Assembly (NCBI GenBank): GCA_963760285.1
Contig: CAVXCI010000001.1
Coordinates: 310,001-374,000, forward strand
From: PALSA-278 sp963760285
Lineage (GTDB): Bacteria; Acidobacteriota; Terriglobia; Acidiferrales; UBA7541
Direction of reading: 5' to 3'
Length of the DNA stretch: 64,000 bases
In this document: in pieces, positions 51,213 through 61,340 of the stretch
Position numbering within the stretch: the first letter of the stretch is position 1
How the letters are laid out: each line of letters starts with the position of its first letter
Position numbers and translations under genes: made by a program
The notes under the pieces: generated by a model
Told to the model about the DNA's origin: nothing
Seen by the model: only the letters and a program-made list of their open reading frames with translations
Database searches by the model: none

Positions 51213-52499
51213 TTAGAATGGGCGCTGCGGATATGCGCTCACCTGCTGCCCAACTCCTCCGATTGCCACTGGCAGAGTAAACGGTGACGCGGCCGCTTCC
51301 TGTGTGCAGCCCGAGGAATCGATATCCAGTAACGCAACCGCGGCAGGAGCGGGATTGGCATACTCGCCCACATAGAGGCGCGTCCCGTTGCCGGTGGTGG
51401 CCCGTGTCTGGATTCCATTGGGTTCGAAGAAGCCGCCGTTGGGAGACCTCAAGCTCGTGGGATTGGTAAATCCAGCGGTGCAACCGGTGGCGATACCGGT
51501 GATGGCCGGCTCGGTGAATGTGACGGTGGTGATCCCCTGCGGCTGATTCGGGCCGTTGTTGGTCACATAGATGTAATGCTCATCGGGACTGAGCCAGACG
51601 TTGTCCGAATCAATGTTCGGACCGAGGCTGATGCCGCTGGCCACAATGACTCCGCCGTAGTCAATGGACACGGTGCTGCAAGTGATGGGCAGCTCAATAA
51701 CCTCGACTTCCGCCACGTTGCCGCTTGTTCCGTCTCCGAGGATCGCAAACTTGCTGTCCTGGGTAATATCCACGCCGGAGGCGTAGGCGCTATTTCCGTC
51801 TATATGGCCGGTGGTATTGATCGCCGTGGCGCAGGGGGCCGCGGTGACGTGGGTCGCGCTGGTCCTGAAGGACTCAACCGAGCCGTCAGAGTATGACACC
51901 ACAAGAGTGATGTTATTGTGCGACTCCGCCATCCCGTCAATAAACCCTCCGTTAAGAGGAGTGACCGGCAGTGAAGTGGATGCCGTCAAGGCGCAGGTTG
52001 AGCCATTTATCGCCCAGCCGACGATGGTATTCGTGCTGGTGTATCCGGCATAGAGAGTTCCTTTGCCGGTAGCCAGCGGAATTCCCCAGGCGGTGCCGAC
52101 GTTACCGGCGGGGTTGGCAAACCTGTTCACGAGGGTTAAGTGCCCGTTGGTCGTATTAATCGTGAAGGCGGCAATGTCGCCATTGGGGCGGCCAGTGCTG
52201 GGCAGCGGTTCGGAAATGAACAGACACTTCGCGCTTCCCAGCGTGTACATGGCCTGGTCCTTCAAGGCGTCCGTGTGGACGATCGCCGTGCCGTGGCTAG
52301 GCCAGCCGTTTGTTGGTTCCCCCACCAAAGGTGTCAGCAAGGTTGTTGGAATATTCTTGAACGCATAGGCGGTGTTGGCGTTGGTGGTGGGATTATTGGC
52401 GTTTACATAGACCGCCTGAGCATGAAGAGTGAGTGGAAACAGCGCGAGAATGACTGCGAACAGTGAAACGACAGAGCACAGCTTGAAGACATTTCTCAT
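51213..52499 (-). CDS. secreted beta-propeller-like protein
   Basis: 428 residues: signal peptide ('LCSVVSLFAVILALFPLTLHAQ'), then repeats of about 45-60 residues with 'LPSTGRPNGDIAAFTINTTNGHLTLVNRFANPAG', 'GKGTLYAGYTSTNTIVGWAI', 'DNVWLSPDEHYIYVTNNGPNQPQGI'. These resemble YVTN/lactonase-type seven-bladed propellers, often found in secreted acidobacterial proteins. AAGGAG sits before the ATG. No catalytic residues can be assigned, so a lactonase activity is not claimed. Confidence 0.8.
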   Translation of the reverse strand: MRNVFKLCSVVSLFAVILALFPLTLHAQAVYVNANNPTTNANTAYAFKNIPTTLLTPLVGEPTNGWPSHGTAIVHTDALKDQAMYTLGSAKCLFISEPLPSTGRPNGDIAAFTINTTNGHLTLVNRFANPAGNVGTAWGIPLATGKGTLYAGYTSTNTIVGWAINGSTCALTASTSLPVTPLNGGFIDGMAESHNNITLVVSYSDGSVESFRTSATHVTAAPCATAINTTGHIDGNSAYASGVDITQDSKFAILGDGTSGNVAEVEVIELPITCSTVSIDYGGVIVASGISLGPNIDSDNVWLSPDEHYIYVTNNGPNQPQGITTVTFTEPAITGIATGCTAGFTNPTSLRSPNGGFFEPNGIQTRATTGNGTRLYVGEYANPAPAAVALLDIDSSGCTQEAAASPFTLPVAIGGVGQQVSAYPQRPF

Positions 52500-52698
52500 T
52501 GTATTCTCCTTTTTTCCGGACCGCGATCGATTCTCCGGGACGAGGAGCAGCGAGCTGGGTGGCCGTTGTTTCAATTGTTACCTGGGGTTCACATCTTGAT
52601 TCCCCGGGCTTGTACATGTGGTACGCGCATAAACCCGCCGTTGGATTTGTGTGCTGGCGAAAATTTGTACGCGCGCGAGAATTTCGTGGCTGACAGGA

Positions 52699-54801
52699 TT
52701 AACGGTGAGAGGGAGGGTCGGCTGCGGTTGATGTGGCGGAAGCAGGCGCTGGAGCGGGCGCGGAAGATGGCGGAACGGCGGAAGGAGTTACGGGCACGGA
52801 AGCCGGCGCAGAAGAGAGTGTGGGCGCGGGATCGGAAGGATGGTCATTAATTTCCACGGAGTAGAGGCCTTCGGTGGCGGAGGCGGCGTAGATGGCGCCG
52901 CCGGATTCGGCGGTGGTGACGACGGGAAAGAAACCCTCGGCGAGAGTGCCGGAGACGCGCGTCCAGGAGCGGGCTTCGTCGCGCGAGAGATACAGGCCTC
53001 CGGTTTCCATGGAGGCCAGCCAGACTTTTTCGGTGAGAGCGAGATCGCGGACGCCCGCTTCGGGCAAGCCGGAAGCGACTTTCTGCCAGGTGGCGCCGGC
53101 ATCGCGCGAAACGTAAAGGCCCTTTTGCGCGGAGGCGAGGAGGGTGCCGTCGGCGGCGCGGTCCAGGCGCAGAGCGCCACCGGCCTCGAACGGCAAATCG
53201 TGCCACGACCAGGTTTGCCCGCCATCCAGCGAAAAAACCATGCCGCGCAGAGAGACCACGCGAATGTCCTGGCCGTCGGGCGAAGCGCGCACGGAATTCA
53301 CAGGGAGATCAATGGGCGCGAAATGGTAAATGGTCCAGGACTCTCCCGAATCGCGCGAAGCCAGCAGGCCGTGGTCGGTGGCGGCAAACCAAACGTCGCG
53401 AGAGAAGGCCATGTCATTCACGACCAAAGAAAATGGAACGGAGCCGGAGGGCTGGATAACTTTTCCGTGGCGATCGGTGTAGGCAGCGGCTTCTCCGCTG
53501 AGCGCGCCAGCGCGCACCCACGCGGATTTTTGCGCGTCATAACGCATCAGCCCGCCGCGATCCAGAGTGGCCCACCATCCGGTGGGCGCGGCGTAAACGC
53601 TTTTCAATCCTTCGGTGCGCAGGCCGGGGCCGAGCGGAGTCCAGGTGCGTCCGCCATCTTCGGTGGCCAGCACCGGCTCAGGCGCGTTGGCCAGAACGGC
53701 GAGGACGCGGCCGGGATGATCGCGGTCCAATGCCAGAGCGATGATTTCGCGATGGAAGAAGCCGTCATTCTGAACCTGGAACCGCTGGCCGCCATCATCG
53801 CTGACCAGCACGCCGAGCTGTTCGGTGCCGAGGACGATGCGTCCGGAACGCGAGCCCTCTTCAGGAACAATGGCCAGCGTGTTGATCACCCAGTCATGCG
53901 AAGTGATGCGCTTCCATTCGGCGCCGCCGTCGCGTGATTGCCACAGGCCTTCGGTGGTTCCGGCATAAACAATGTTGGGATGCTGCGCGTCCTGGCGGAT
54001 GACGTAGGTGCGGCGCGCGGAAAAAGGGACGCCCTGAATCTTCTGCCAGACGGCTCCGCCATTCTCGCTGCGGTAAATTCCAGAGCAGGCGCTGGCAAAC
54101 ACGCGATGGGGGTGGACGGCGTCCACAGCCAGGCTGAGCACGTCGGAATCGTCAATCATTCCGGCGTGAATGGGAGTCCAATGCTTTCCGCCGTCAATCG
54201 TTTTCCAGGGCAGATGGAATGTGCCGGCATAAATTGTGTCAGGATGGCGGGGATCGATGGCCAGCGAGTCCACATTGTGGAGTTCGGGATCGTCGGCGGG
54301 GGAAATTTGCCGCCAGGTGGCGCCATCGTTCACGGAACGGAATACACCATCCAGCGCGCCAGCGACAAGAATTTCCGGGTTGGACGGCGACTGAGCCAGC
54401 GCGCGCACGGCATGGCCGAGCAGGCCGGCGGAAGTCCAGGTGAGGCCTCCGTCATGGCTGGAAAAAATGCCGCCGCCTTCGCCGCCGGTTTCGCGGGTCC
54501 ACGAGGACGCAAAGATTTCCTGGGAATTGCGGGGATCCACAACGATGGAGGTGATCACGCCGTCGAGGCGAACGCCGGCGCGGCCAAGAATCTGCCAGTG
54601 CTCTCCGCCGTCGCGGGAGCCGAAGATGTGGCCGTCGGTGGTTCCCATATAGAGGATTTCGGGATGGGTGGGATCCGCGGCGAGGACGCGAACATCGCCG
54701 CCTTCGGGACCCATGGGATGCCAGGTCTGCGCGAAGAGCGGCGCGCTGAACAGGACGGAAGCAACAATCAGAATTTGAAAACGAATTAAGCGCAAGAACA
54801 C
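52699..54801 (-). CDS. secreted BNR/sortilin-type repeat protein
   Basis: 700 residues with a signal peptide ('FQILIVASVLFSAPLFAQ'). At least eight BNR (Asp-box) units of the form SxDGGxxW: 'FGSRDGGEHWQIL', 'FSSHDGGLTWTSA', 'FRSVNDGATWRQI', 'KTIDGGKHWTPI', 'YRSENGGAVWQKI', 'WQSRDGGAEWKRI', 'LASRDSGESWTIY', 'YVSRDAGATWQKV'. They form one or two beta-propellers like Ycf48 or VPS10. A Pro/Ser/Ala tail of about 40 residues follows. It is exported; carbohydrate binding or assembly roles are possible, neither shown. Confidence 0.9.
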   Translation of the reverse strand: MFLRLIRFQILIVASVLFSAPLFAQTWHPMGPEGGDVRVLAADPTHPEILYMGTTDGHIFGSRDGGEHWQILGRAGVRLDGVITSIVVDPRNSQEIFASSWTRETGGEGGGIFSSHDGGLTWTSAGLLGHAVRALAQSPSNPEILVAGALDGVFRSVNDGATWRQISPADDPELHNVDSLAIDPRHPDTIYAGTFHLPWKTIDGGKHWTPIHAGMIDDSDVLSLAVDAVHPHRVFASACSGIYRSENGGAVWQKIQGVPFSARRTYVIRQDAQHPNIVYAGTTEGLWQSRDGGAEWKRITSHDWVINTLAIVPEEGSRSGRIVLGTEQLGVLVSDDGGQRFQVQNDGFFHREIIALALDRDHPGRVLAVLANAPEPVLATEDGGRTWTPLGPGLRTEGLKSVYAAPTGWWATLDRGGLMRYDAQKSAWVRAGALSGEAAAYTDRHGKVIQPSGSVPFSLVVNDMAFSRDVWFAATDHGLLASRDSGESWTIYHFAPIDLPVNSVRASPDGQDIRVVSLRGMVFSLDGGQTWSWHDLPFEAGGALRLDRAADGTLLASAQKGLYVSRDAGATWQKVASGLPEAGVRDLALTEKVWLASMETGGLYLSRDEARSWTRVSGTLAEGFFPVVTTAESGGAIYAASATEGLYSVEINDHPSDPAPTLSSAPASVPVTPSAVPPSSAPAPAPASATSTAADPPSHR

Positions 54802-54850
54802 GTTACTTCCCTACCGCCGGGTTGGGCTGCTTGTACAAAGAAGATTCTCG

Positions 54851-54896
54851 CACAAAAGAACACGGGCTCCATCCCCTCGCGGGAACGGAGCCCGTG
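54851..54896 (-). terminator. intrinsic terminator after the OmpA-family gene
   Basis: CACGGGCTCC (54861-54870) pairs perfectly with GGAGCCCGTG (54887-54896), loop 16 with extra pairing, followed on the minus strand by TTCTTTTGTG. It lies 27 bp past the gene's stop. Confidence 0.85.
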
Positions 54897-54922
54897 AAAC
54901 TGCAATGGTCCGTCAGATTGGC

Positions 54923-57082
54923 TCAGTACGTCGCGCCGCCGGGGACAAAGATAACGTCCACGCGGAAGTTCTCCTTGCCGGCGCCTTCCGTACCTGCCGC
55001 AGTGCGTGACTGGGTACGGGATGCCGACACGCCCTTGGTCTTGGTCAGGTATTCCGCCGCGTTGTCTCCGCGCTGCTTGGAGAGTTTGTCCGGAGCATGT
55101 TCCTTCGGATCGGCGTAGCCGATGAACACGACGGTAGCCGTCGGATCGTTCTGAAGGCGAACCGCCAAATCATCGAGAGTGCGCTTGCAGACGTTGTCCA
55201 CCCTGGCGCTGCCCCGTTTGAAGGTGCAATCGCCAATCTTGGAAGCCTGGGGCACGTTGGGCTGCTGCACCGCGACCGTGGTGGTGCAATCCGCCGCGCC
55301 GCCCTTGCCATTTTCGACGCGGCCAGTGACGGTGTAATCGCCCGGAGCCAGACCAGTGGTATCCAACTGCACGGAAGCGCCGCTGCCGACGATCACTCCG
55401 CCGTTGGAGGTCCACTTGTAATCCAAAGGTGTGTTGCTCTGATCATTCACGGCGGCGGTGATGGTGGGCCGTTCGCCGGCAATTACGGGTGAGCGATCCA
55501 CGGAGCAGGACATGGTGGGAGGCGGAATCGGCTTGGCCGCAACGGTTACGTCAGTGGAGCAGGAAGCGGTGGCGCCGCGGCCGTCATCCACGCGCGCGGT
55601 AAGCGTATAGGTGCCGGGGGCCACGCCGGAGGAATCCCAGCGGGCTTGCGCTCCGGTGCCGTCAATTCTTCCGCCGGAGGCCGTCCACGAATAATTCATG
55701 GGGTAGCCGTAGGTATTGGAACTGGTGACCGAAGCCATCACCGAATCATTGGAATCGGCGGTAATCGTGCTCTTGTCCACCATGCAGGCGGCGGACACGG
55801 CATTGGGCGCCTTGGCCTTTTCCGGCCAATAGACAGCGCCGGCCTTGATCACAAAACCGTTGCGGTCGTTCAAATTGCCAAGATTCAGCATGTAGCGATA
55901 GCCGGCATCAACAGCCAGCCAATGGGTGGCATAAAGACGGATGCCCCACACTCCGTCAACCGGATCGCGGGCGCCGAAGGTCATGTCCGGCGTACTGCTG
56001 CCCACATAGACGGTGCCGGTATATTCGTTCATGAACTGGAGGCGTTTGTTGGGGAAAATCACGTAGCCGGCATCCAGATGGACCTGGTCGGCACGGCCCA
56101 GGCGGACAGTCTCCGGGTTGTTGGTAAACACATTGAAGCCGTTGAAGGAGGCGTCGCGGGTGAAGCGATAGCCAAATCCCTGAGTGATCTGGAAGTTATT
56201 GTTGAACAGGCGTTTGCTGATGTTGTAGCCGACCTGATAGTCAAATTGCCCGGACTGAGTCTCGTCATTCAAGAGATCCGATATTCCGGTCACCGTGGGA
56301 ATGAAAAACTGGTTATCAATGGCGAAAGTAAACGGCGCACCGCGGTCCTCAGACTTAAGACCGATCTTCAAACCGATAACCACGTCCCCCACGCCGCCGC
56401 CGTTCCCGGAAATAAATGGGGCATTCTCGGGATAGCCTGGGCGCGCGCCGGGAATGGGAAGTACGGAGCGGAACGGCGAATTACCGTACTGTTGATAAGC
56501 GCCGGTGATGGGCGTATTCAAGCTCAACTCGTCGGGCTCGCCGACATGCACATGGCGGTCGGGGTCGAATTGAACGTAGGCAGAGAGCCAATCGGTAAGC
56601 CCCACTCCGACGTTGAAGCCGGTGTTAAGAATGGTAGCGCTGCCGGGCATGGTTCCATACTTATTGACGCCGGCGGAGAAACTCATGCCGGCCTTCGGGA
56701 GCGTCTCGCCGGTATCCACAGTAAACAACCCGAGGCCACCGCCGGTTGACGCCATGGGTTGCCATGTCGGCGTGGAATCCGCGGTGGAATGGTCTTTCTT
56801 CGGCGGCTTCTTGGCGTTCTTCGTACTGGTTGACGATGCGGAGGAAGATGACGATTGCGCCGAGGATGGCTTCGCAGCGGCACCGGCGCTCGCGTTGGAT
56901 GAAGCGGGGGCGCTCGACGAGGAAGAGTCGCTCGTGCATGTAGCCGAGCTCGATGATGAATTCGCCGCTGCGCCATTCGAGCATTTATTTTTCGCGTTGG
57001 CCGGACCATCCGCCAGGCTGACTGTGGTACAAAGCAGCAGGGCAGCTACCAGGATCCCAAACCGCGAGGTGGGCACATTCAT
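54923..57082 (-). CDS. OmpA-family protein with beta-barrel and two Ig/PKD-like repeats
   Basis: 719 residues: signal peptide ('GILVAALLLCTTVSLADG'), a Ser/Ala low-complexity stretch (about 40-100), a transporter-like beta-barrel (about 115-430, 'AGMSFSAGVNKYGTMPGSA', 'YRFTRDASFNGFNVFT'), two PKD/Ig-like units ('PMNYSWTASGGRIDGTGAQARWDSSGVAPGTYTLTARVDDG' and 'PLDYKWTSNGGVIVGSGASVQLDTTGLAPGDYTVTGRVENG'), and a C-terminal OmpA peptidoglycan-binding domain ('ATVVFIGYADPKEHAPDKLSKQRGDNAAEYLT'). It probably ties the outer membrane to the wall and displays the repeats. It has its own promoter and terminator. Confidence 0.9.
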   Translation of the reverse strand: MNVPTSRFGILVAALLLCTTVSLADGPANAKNKCSNGAAANSSSSSATCTSDSSSSSAPASSNASAGAAAKPSSAQSSSSSASSTSTKNAKKPPKKDHSTADSTPTWQPMASTGGGLGLFTVDTGETLPKAGMSFSAGVNKYGTMPGSATILNTGFNVGVGLTDWLSAYVQFDPDRHVHVGEPDELSLNTPITGAYQQYGNSPFRSVLPIPGARPGYPENAPFISGNGGGVGDVVIGLKIGLKSEDRGAPFTFAIDNQFFIPTVTGISDLLNDETQSGQFDYQVGYNISKRLFNNNFQITQGFGYRFTRDASFNGFNVFTNNPETVRLGRADQVHLDAGYVIFPNKRLQFMNEYTGTVYVGSSTPDMTFGARDPVDGVWGIRLYATHWLAVDAGYRYMLNLGNLNDRNGFVIKAGAVYWPEKAKAPNAVSAACMVDKSTITADSNDSVMASVTSSNTYGYPMNYSWTASGGRIDGTGAQARWDSSGVAPGTYTLTARVDDGRGATASCSTDVTVAAKPIPPPTMSCSVDRSPVIAGERPTITAAVNDQSNTPLDYKWTSNGGVIVGSGASVQLDTTGLAPGDYTVTGRVENGKGGAADCTTTVAVQQPNVPQASKIGDCTFKRGSARVDNVCKRTLDDLAVRLQNDPTATVVFIGYADPKEHAPDKLSKQRGDNAAEYLTKTKGVSASRTQSRTAAGTEGAGKENFRVDVIFVPGGATY

Positions 57083-57240
57083 TGCGTCCTCCTAATTTGT
57101 TATGACGCCAAGACAAACCTAAAATGACACAAAATGGCGCTCCGCTTCAATGGGGAGTTTCCAGTATGAATAACAGCACCCCCAAAACAACAGCCTCCCG
57201 CAAGACCCACGGAGCACGTAGCCATCCTCTATCATTTATC

Positions 57241-57267
57241 ATTATAGGGCAAGCGGCTTGCGTGCAA
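57241..57267 (-). promoter_or_regulatory. putative promoter of the OmpA-family gene
   Basis: Perfect TATAAT (57241-57246) with TTGCAC (57262-57267), spacer 15 (16 if shifted by one). It lies about 160 bp before the ATG. The 305-bp spacer holding it (57083-57387) shows no other feature. Confidence 0.5.
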
Positions 57268-57387
57268 GTCCACATTTTCAATGATTTTGCCTAGGCGTTC
57301 ATTGGGATGCCGATGGCGGCATCGGCTGGGGCGTCTCCTCATCGTGCGCTCTTGTTGTTTCATGGGCGCTGCTGGTAAATTCGAGCT

Positions 57388-58786
57388 ATGACCGAACCAT
57401 TAGCGCCTCCACGCGTGCTGCTGGTGGAAGACGAAGAGATTGCACGCAAGGGATATGAAGCTCTGCTCCGAAAATGGGGGTACGAAGTTCTTGGAGTGGA
57501 GAGCAGCGAACAAGCCCTGACGCAGTTTGCAGGATATGACCCCGTGGTCCTCCTGGCGGACGTGGAATTTCCGGGAATGGATGGTCTGACTCTGATACGC
57601 CGCCTGCATGAAGATTCACCCGAATTGCCCGCCATTATTATTACTGGCCGCGGAAGCGACGAACGCGCCGTGGAGGCCATAGACGCAGGGGCCTTCTGGT
57701 ACATCGAAAAACCTTTGAAAGCGCAGGTTCTTCGGGCGCTCTTGGAGCGAGCGGGAAGCCAGGTGCGGGACCGGAAGGCGGTGGCCGTCCTCACGCGCCA
57801 ATTGATGAACGCGGGCAAACTGGGAAGATTGGTGGGGAATTCGGCGCCCATGCGCGAGGTGATGCATCAAGTGGAAATGGCCGCTCCTTCCAAGGCTTCC
57901 GTCCTGATCACGGGAGAAACCGGAACAGGAAAGGAAATGGTGGCGCGGACGATCCATGAGCTTTCCCCGCGGGCCAGCCGGGCTTTCGTCGCCATAAACT
58001 GCTCCGCCATTCCGGAATCGCTGATGGAAAGCGAAATCTTCGGGCATGAACGCGGAGCATTCACGGGAGCCGCCGAACGGCGGCTGGGATGTTTCGAACT
58101 GGCCGACGGAGGAACGCTGCTGCTCGATGAAATCGGGGAGATGCCCGTGCCCACGCAGGCCAAACTGCTGCGTGTGCTGGAGGACAACAAAGTTCGCCGG
58201 CTGGGCGGCAAATCGGAAACTCCCGTGGATGTGCGCGTGGTGGCGGCCACAAACAAAGACCCGCAGCGCGCGGCGGCGCGCGGCCAATTGCGGCAGGATT
58301 TGTTTTTCCGTCTGAACGTGTTTCACATCCAGCTTCCGCCGCTGCGCGAGCACAGGGATGATATTCCACTATGCTGGTGGAACATCTGCTGCAGGGAATC
58401 TGAAAAGAAACATGGAGGCCACGTGACCGGCAGCAACGCAGGAAGTGATGGGAATGTTTGCCGCCTATCCATGGCCGGGAAACGTCCGCGAACTGCGCAA
58501 CGTGCTGGAGCGCGCGGCCATTGCCCGCGAGCGCGGCCAGATTTCCCGCGCCGATCTTCCCGCGGATTTCGGGCGCGGTCACCTCAACGGGAGCTGCGAG
58601 ATGGACGGAGCTGCGCTTCCCGCCGGGCACGACCGTGGAAACGGCGGAGCGGGCGTTGATCTTGCAAACGCTGGCAGACATGGCCAATAACAAGACGCGC
58701 GCCGCCGAGGTTGCTGGGAATCAGCCTGAAAACATTGCACAACAAGCTGAAAGAGTACGAGGTCCGCGCAAATGAAGTCCGGATGA
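57388..58786 (+). pseudogene. NtrC-family sigma-54-dependent response regulator, several frameshifts
   Basis: Intact over the first 330 or so residues: receiver ('RVLLVEDEEIARKGYEALL', Asp in 'VVLLADVEFPGMDG', Lys in 'WYIEKPLKAQVL'), AAA+ domain with 'GETGTGKEMVARTIHELSP', 'HERGAFTGAAERR', 'GGTLLLDEIGEMP' and 'LRQDLFFRLNVFHIQLPPLREHRDDIPL'. After 58360 the frame shifts several times, but the text goes on: 'MLVEHLLQGI', 'GMFAAYPWPGNVRELRNVLERAA', 'PPGTTVETAERALILQTLADMANNKTRAAEV', 'LGISLKTLHNKLKEYE' (Fis helix). If repaired it is a standard activator for the kinase behind it (ATGA overlap at 58783). Confidence 0.85.
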
Positions 58787-60684
58787 AATTCAATCTAAGA
58801 ACTAAGCTGACGATCGCCACGGCGGCGCTGGTGCTTGGCGTCGTGGCCGTGATTTCGGTGGTATATCTGGCCACTTTGACGAAACAGGTGATACGCCAGG
58901 CGCAGGGCCGCGCGGCATTTGTGGCCCAGGAAATATTTCTGCAGGCGCAACAGGCTCTCGTGGACGCCGCGGAGCATGGCGAAGGGCCCGGCATCCACCG
59001 GCCGGCGAGATTTCGAACTACGTGAAGAAAACTTTCAAGCGGACCCGGGATGGAATTCCGCCGTGCAGGCGCGCTGGGCTATTCGCCCAGCATATATGAA
59101 ATTACCGTGAGCGATATTGACCGCACCGGTGCTTTTTCCAGCGACGTAAGCTTGCCCGGACACCAAATTTACGAGCGGTCCGACATCGACCGCGCTGGTT
59201 CGCGGTGGATTTCATTAGCAATTGGAGGTTCTCTACGGTCCGCCGCGAGTTTACGAATAGCCGGCTGCCGTTCAACCTGGGGACAGCGGCCTTTCGGCAA
59301 CGTTCGCGTGGCCATTTCCACGGCGCTATTGCGCAACGAGATTTCGCCGGGACTGGAAAATGCGGGGTTGTTCGCCTTATCGCGGCCATTTTGTTCAACG
59401 CTGATGGCATTCGTCCTCAGCCGGGCGACACTGGCGCCGGTACAAAAAATTTCCGCGCAACTGGACCGCATCACCGCGGGCGAATCGGACGTGGAACCGG
59501 TGGCTGCGAACGGGCGAGTTCGGGCAGGTGAGCTCGAAAATCAGCCTGATTGGCCGTGAATTGCGGGACGTGCGCGAAGTCTTCAGCACATTGCGCGAGA
59601 ATTTGAACCAGATCATGTCGCAGTCTGGAAGATGGCGTTCTCCTGTTCAGCCCGGACGGGCGGATTGTTCTGGCCAGTCCGTCGGTAGCCAGTTCCTCGG
59701 AGCGGGTTCGGTGAACATCAATGGAAAGCGCGCCTTGGATGTTTTCCCCGAGGGCCATCCGCTTCGCGCGGCAGATTCCGGCAGCGAACCAACGGTGCGA
59801 GCGCATGAAGTGGAAGTGGTGTTGCAAACCGCCGAAGGACCGCGCCGGCGCGCCGGAGTGCGCATTCAGCCGGTGATGGAAAGCGGGGCGCACATGGGTA
59901 CGTTGATTACCTTGCGCGACTGGAATCACGCGAACGCATCGGCAGCGAGTTGCAAATTTCCGAGCACCTGGCCTCCATCGCCCGCGTGACCGCCGGCGTG
60001 GCCCACGAGGTAAAAAATCCTCTGAATTCCATGCGCGTGTGGCTGGAAGTGTTGAAAAGCAGCCTGGCGCAGGACCCCGAGCCGCAACAAGCGGCGAAAA
60101 TGCTGGACAGCGAGATCGAGCGGCTGGATCGCGTGGTGAAGACTTTTCTGGATTTCACCAGACCGGTGGAATTGCAGCTGGAAGAAATGGATTTGGACGC
60201 GCTGCTGGAGGATGCGCTGGCGTCCGCGCGGCCAGCCATCGCCCGCGCGGGAGTGGAGACAGTCGCCAGCCTGGCCAAGGGATTGCCGCCAGTGCGCGCC
60301 GACCGGCAGTTGCTGCGGCAGGCAGTCCTCAATTTGGTCTTTAACGCCTGCGAAGCCATGCCAGCCGGCGGAAAGCTTTCCGTGGCGCTGCAAAAGGCTG
60401 GCGACACGGCGGAAATTTTGGTGTCCGACACCGGCAAGGGCATATCACCAGAACACCGCGCCAGGATTTTCCAGCTGTATTTCACCACGCGGCCCGGAGG
60501 CACGGGCATCGGCCTGGCCTACACTTTCCGGTTTGTGCAAATGCACGGAGGTTGGATAGAATTTGAATCGGAACCGGGGAGGGGGACGACTTTTCGTATC
60601 CGGCTTCCTTTCGCGCACGCTGCCGAAACACGCGCAACGGCGCTCCCGAAGGGAGCAACCCAAACCGTGACGCGTCCGATCTGA
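58783..60684 (+). pseudogene. membrane sensor histidine kinase, several frameshifts
   Basis: Partner of the upstream regulator. Readable pieces in order: an N-terminal helix ('KLTIATAALVLGVVAVISVVYLA'), an external region in broken frames, a second helix ('LFALSRPFCSTLMAFVLSR', itself frame-damaged), a HAMP-like segment ('TLAPVQKISAQLDRITAGESDVEPV'), a PAS-like stretch ('FSPDGRIVLASPSVASFLG' only if repaired), then an intact kinase core from 59950: 'VTAGVAHEVKNPLNSMRVWLEVL', 'LNLVFNACEAMPAGGKLSVAL', 'VSDTGKGISPEHRARIFQLYFTTRPGGTGIGLA'. At least five indels lie between 58980 and 59945. The core alone may be expressible but lacks the sensor. Confidence 0.85.
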
Positions 60685-61278
60685 ATGCCCAGCACGCGCC
60701 ATTCTCGACTGTCCCGGACCGCGAGCGCAACACTGCTCGTGATGCTGGCGTCGGTTTTTGCGGACACGGGGTGCCAGAAACGCACCGCCATGGCGGCTCC
60801 GCCGGTGGTGATTGTTCCGGCCACCCCTGAAAATCCGGCGCCGGCTAAGACAGCGCCGGCGATTCAACAGGAGCCGCAACCCAGCGAGCCGGTTGCGCCC
60901 GTGGAAACAACCGGCCCGGTAAATCCCACGCCCAAGAAGCAAACCAAGAAGAAGAACCAAACGCCGGCTTCTGGTTCGCCCGATCCCGCCGTCATGGTGC
61001 CGTCGCGACCGGCGGCTCCGCAGATTTCGCCACAGATGTCGCCGGGGACGCTGGCGGCCTTGCAGCAGAAAACCCAGTCGCAAATGGCGGCCACGGAAAA
61101 GAATCTCTTGCAGTGCGAGCGGAACCAGCTCACCACGGCGCAGCGCGATGAAATTGCAAAGATTCGATCCTTTCTGACGCAGGCGCAATCCGCCGCTGGT
61201 GATTCCGATTGGGTGCTTTCCGGTAATCTGGCGGAGAAGGCTTTCGTCCTCTCGCAGGATTTGCTTAATTCCTTCTGA
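60685..61278 (+). CDS. proline-rich exported protein, unknown
   Basis: 197 residues. The N-terminal hydrophobic segment ends '...LVMLASVFADTGCQK', a poor lipobox, so it is either a lipoprotein or processed by signal peptidase I. A Pro/Ala/Lys-rich middle is followed by a helical C-terminus ('LAALQQKTQSQMAATEKNLLQCERNQLTTAQRDEIAKIRSFLTQAQSAA'). The ATG directly follows the kinase stop, so it may be co-transcribed with the two-component pair. No function can be assigned. Confidence 0.75.
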   Translation: MPSTRHSRLSRTASATLLVMLASVFADTGCQKRTAMAAPPVVIVPATPENPAPAKTAPAIQQEPQPSEPVAPVETTGPVNPTPKKQTKKKNQTPASGSPDPAVMVPSRPAAPQISPQMSPGTLAALQQKTQSQMAATEKNLLQCERNQLTTAQRDEIAKIRSFLTQAQSAAGDSDWVLSGNLAEKAFVLSQDLLNSF

Positions 61279-61340
61279 ACCGCCGCTTCGCAGTTTGAGC
61301 CGTTCACGCCTCCCTGCAACGCTTTCCGCGGCCTGCTAGT

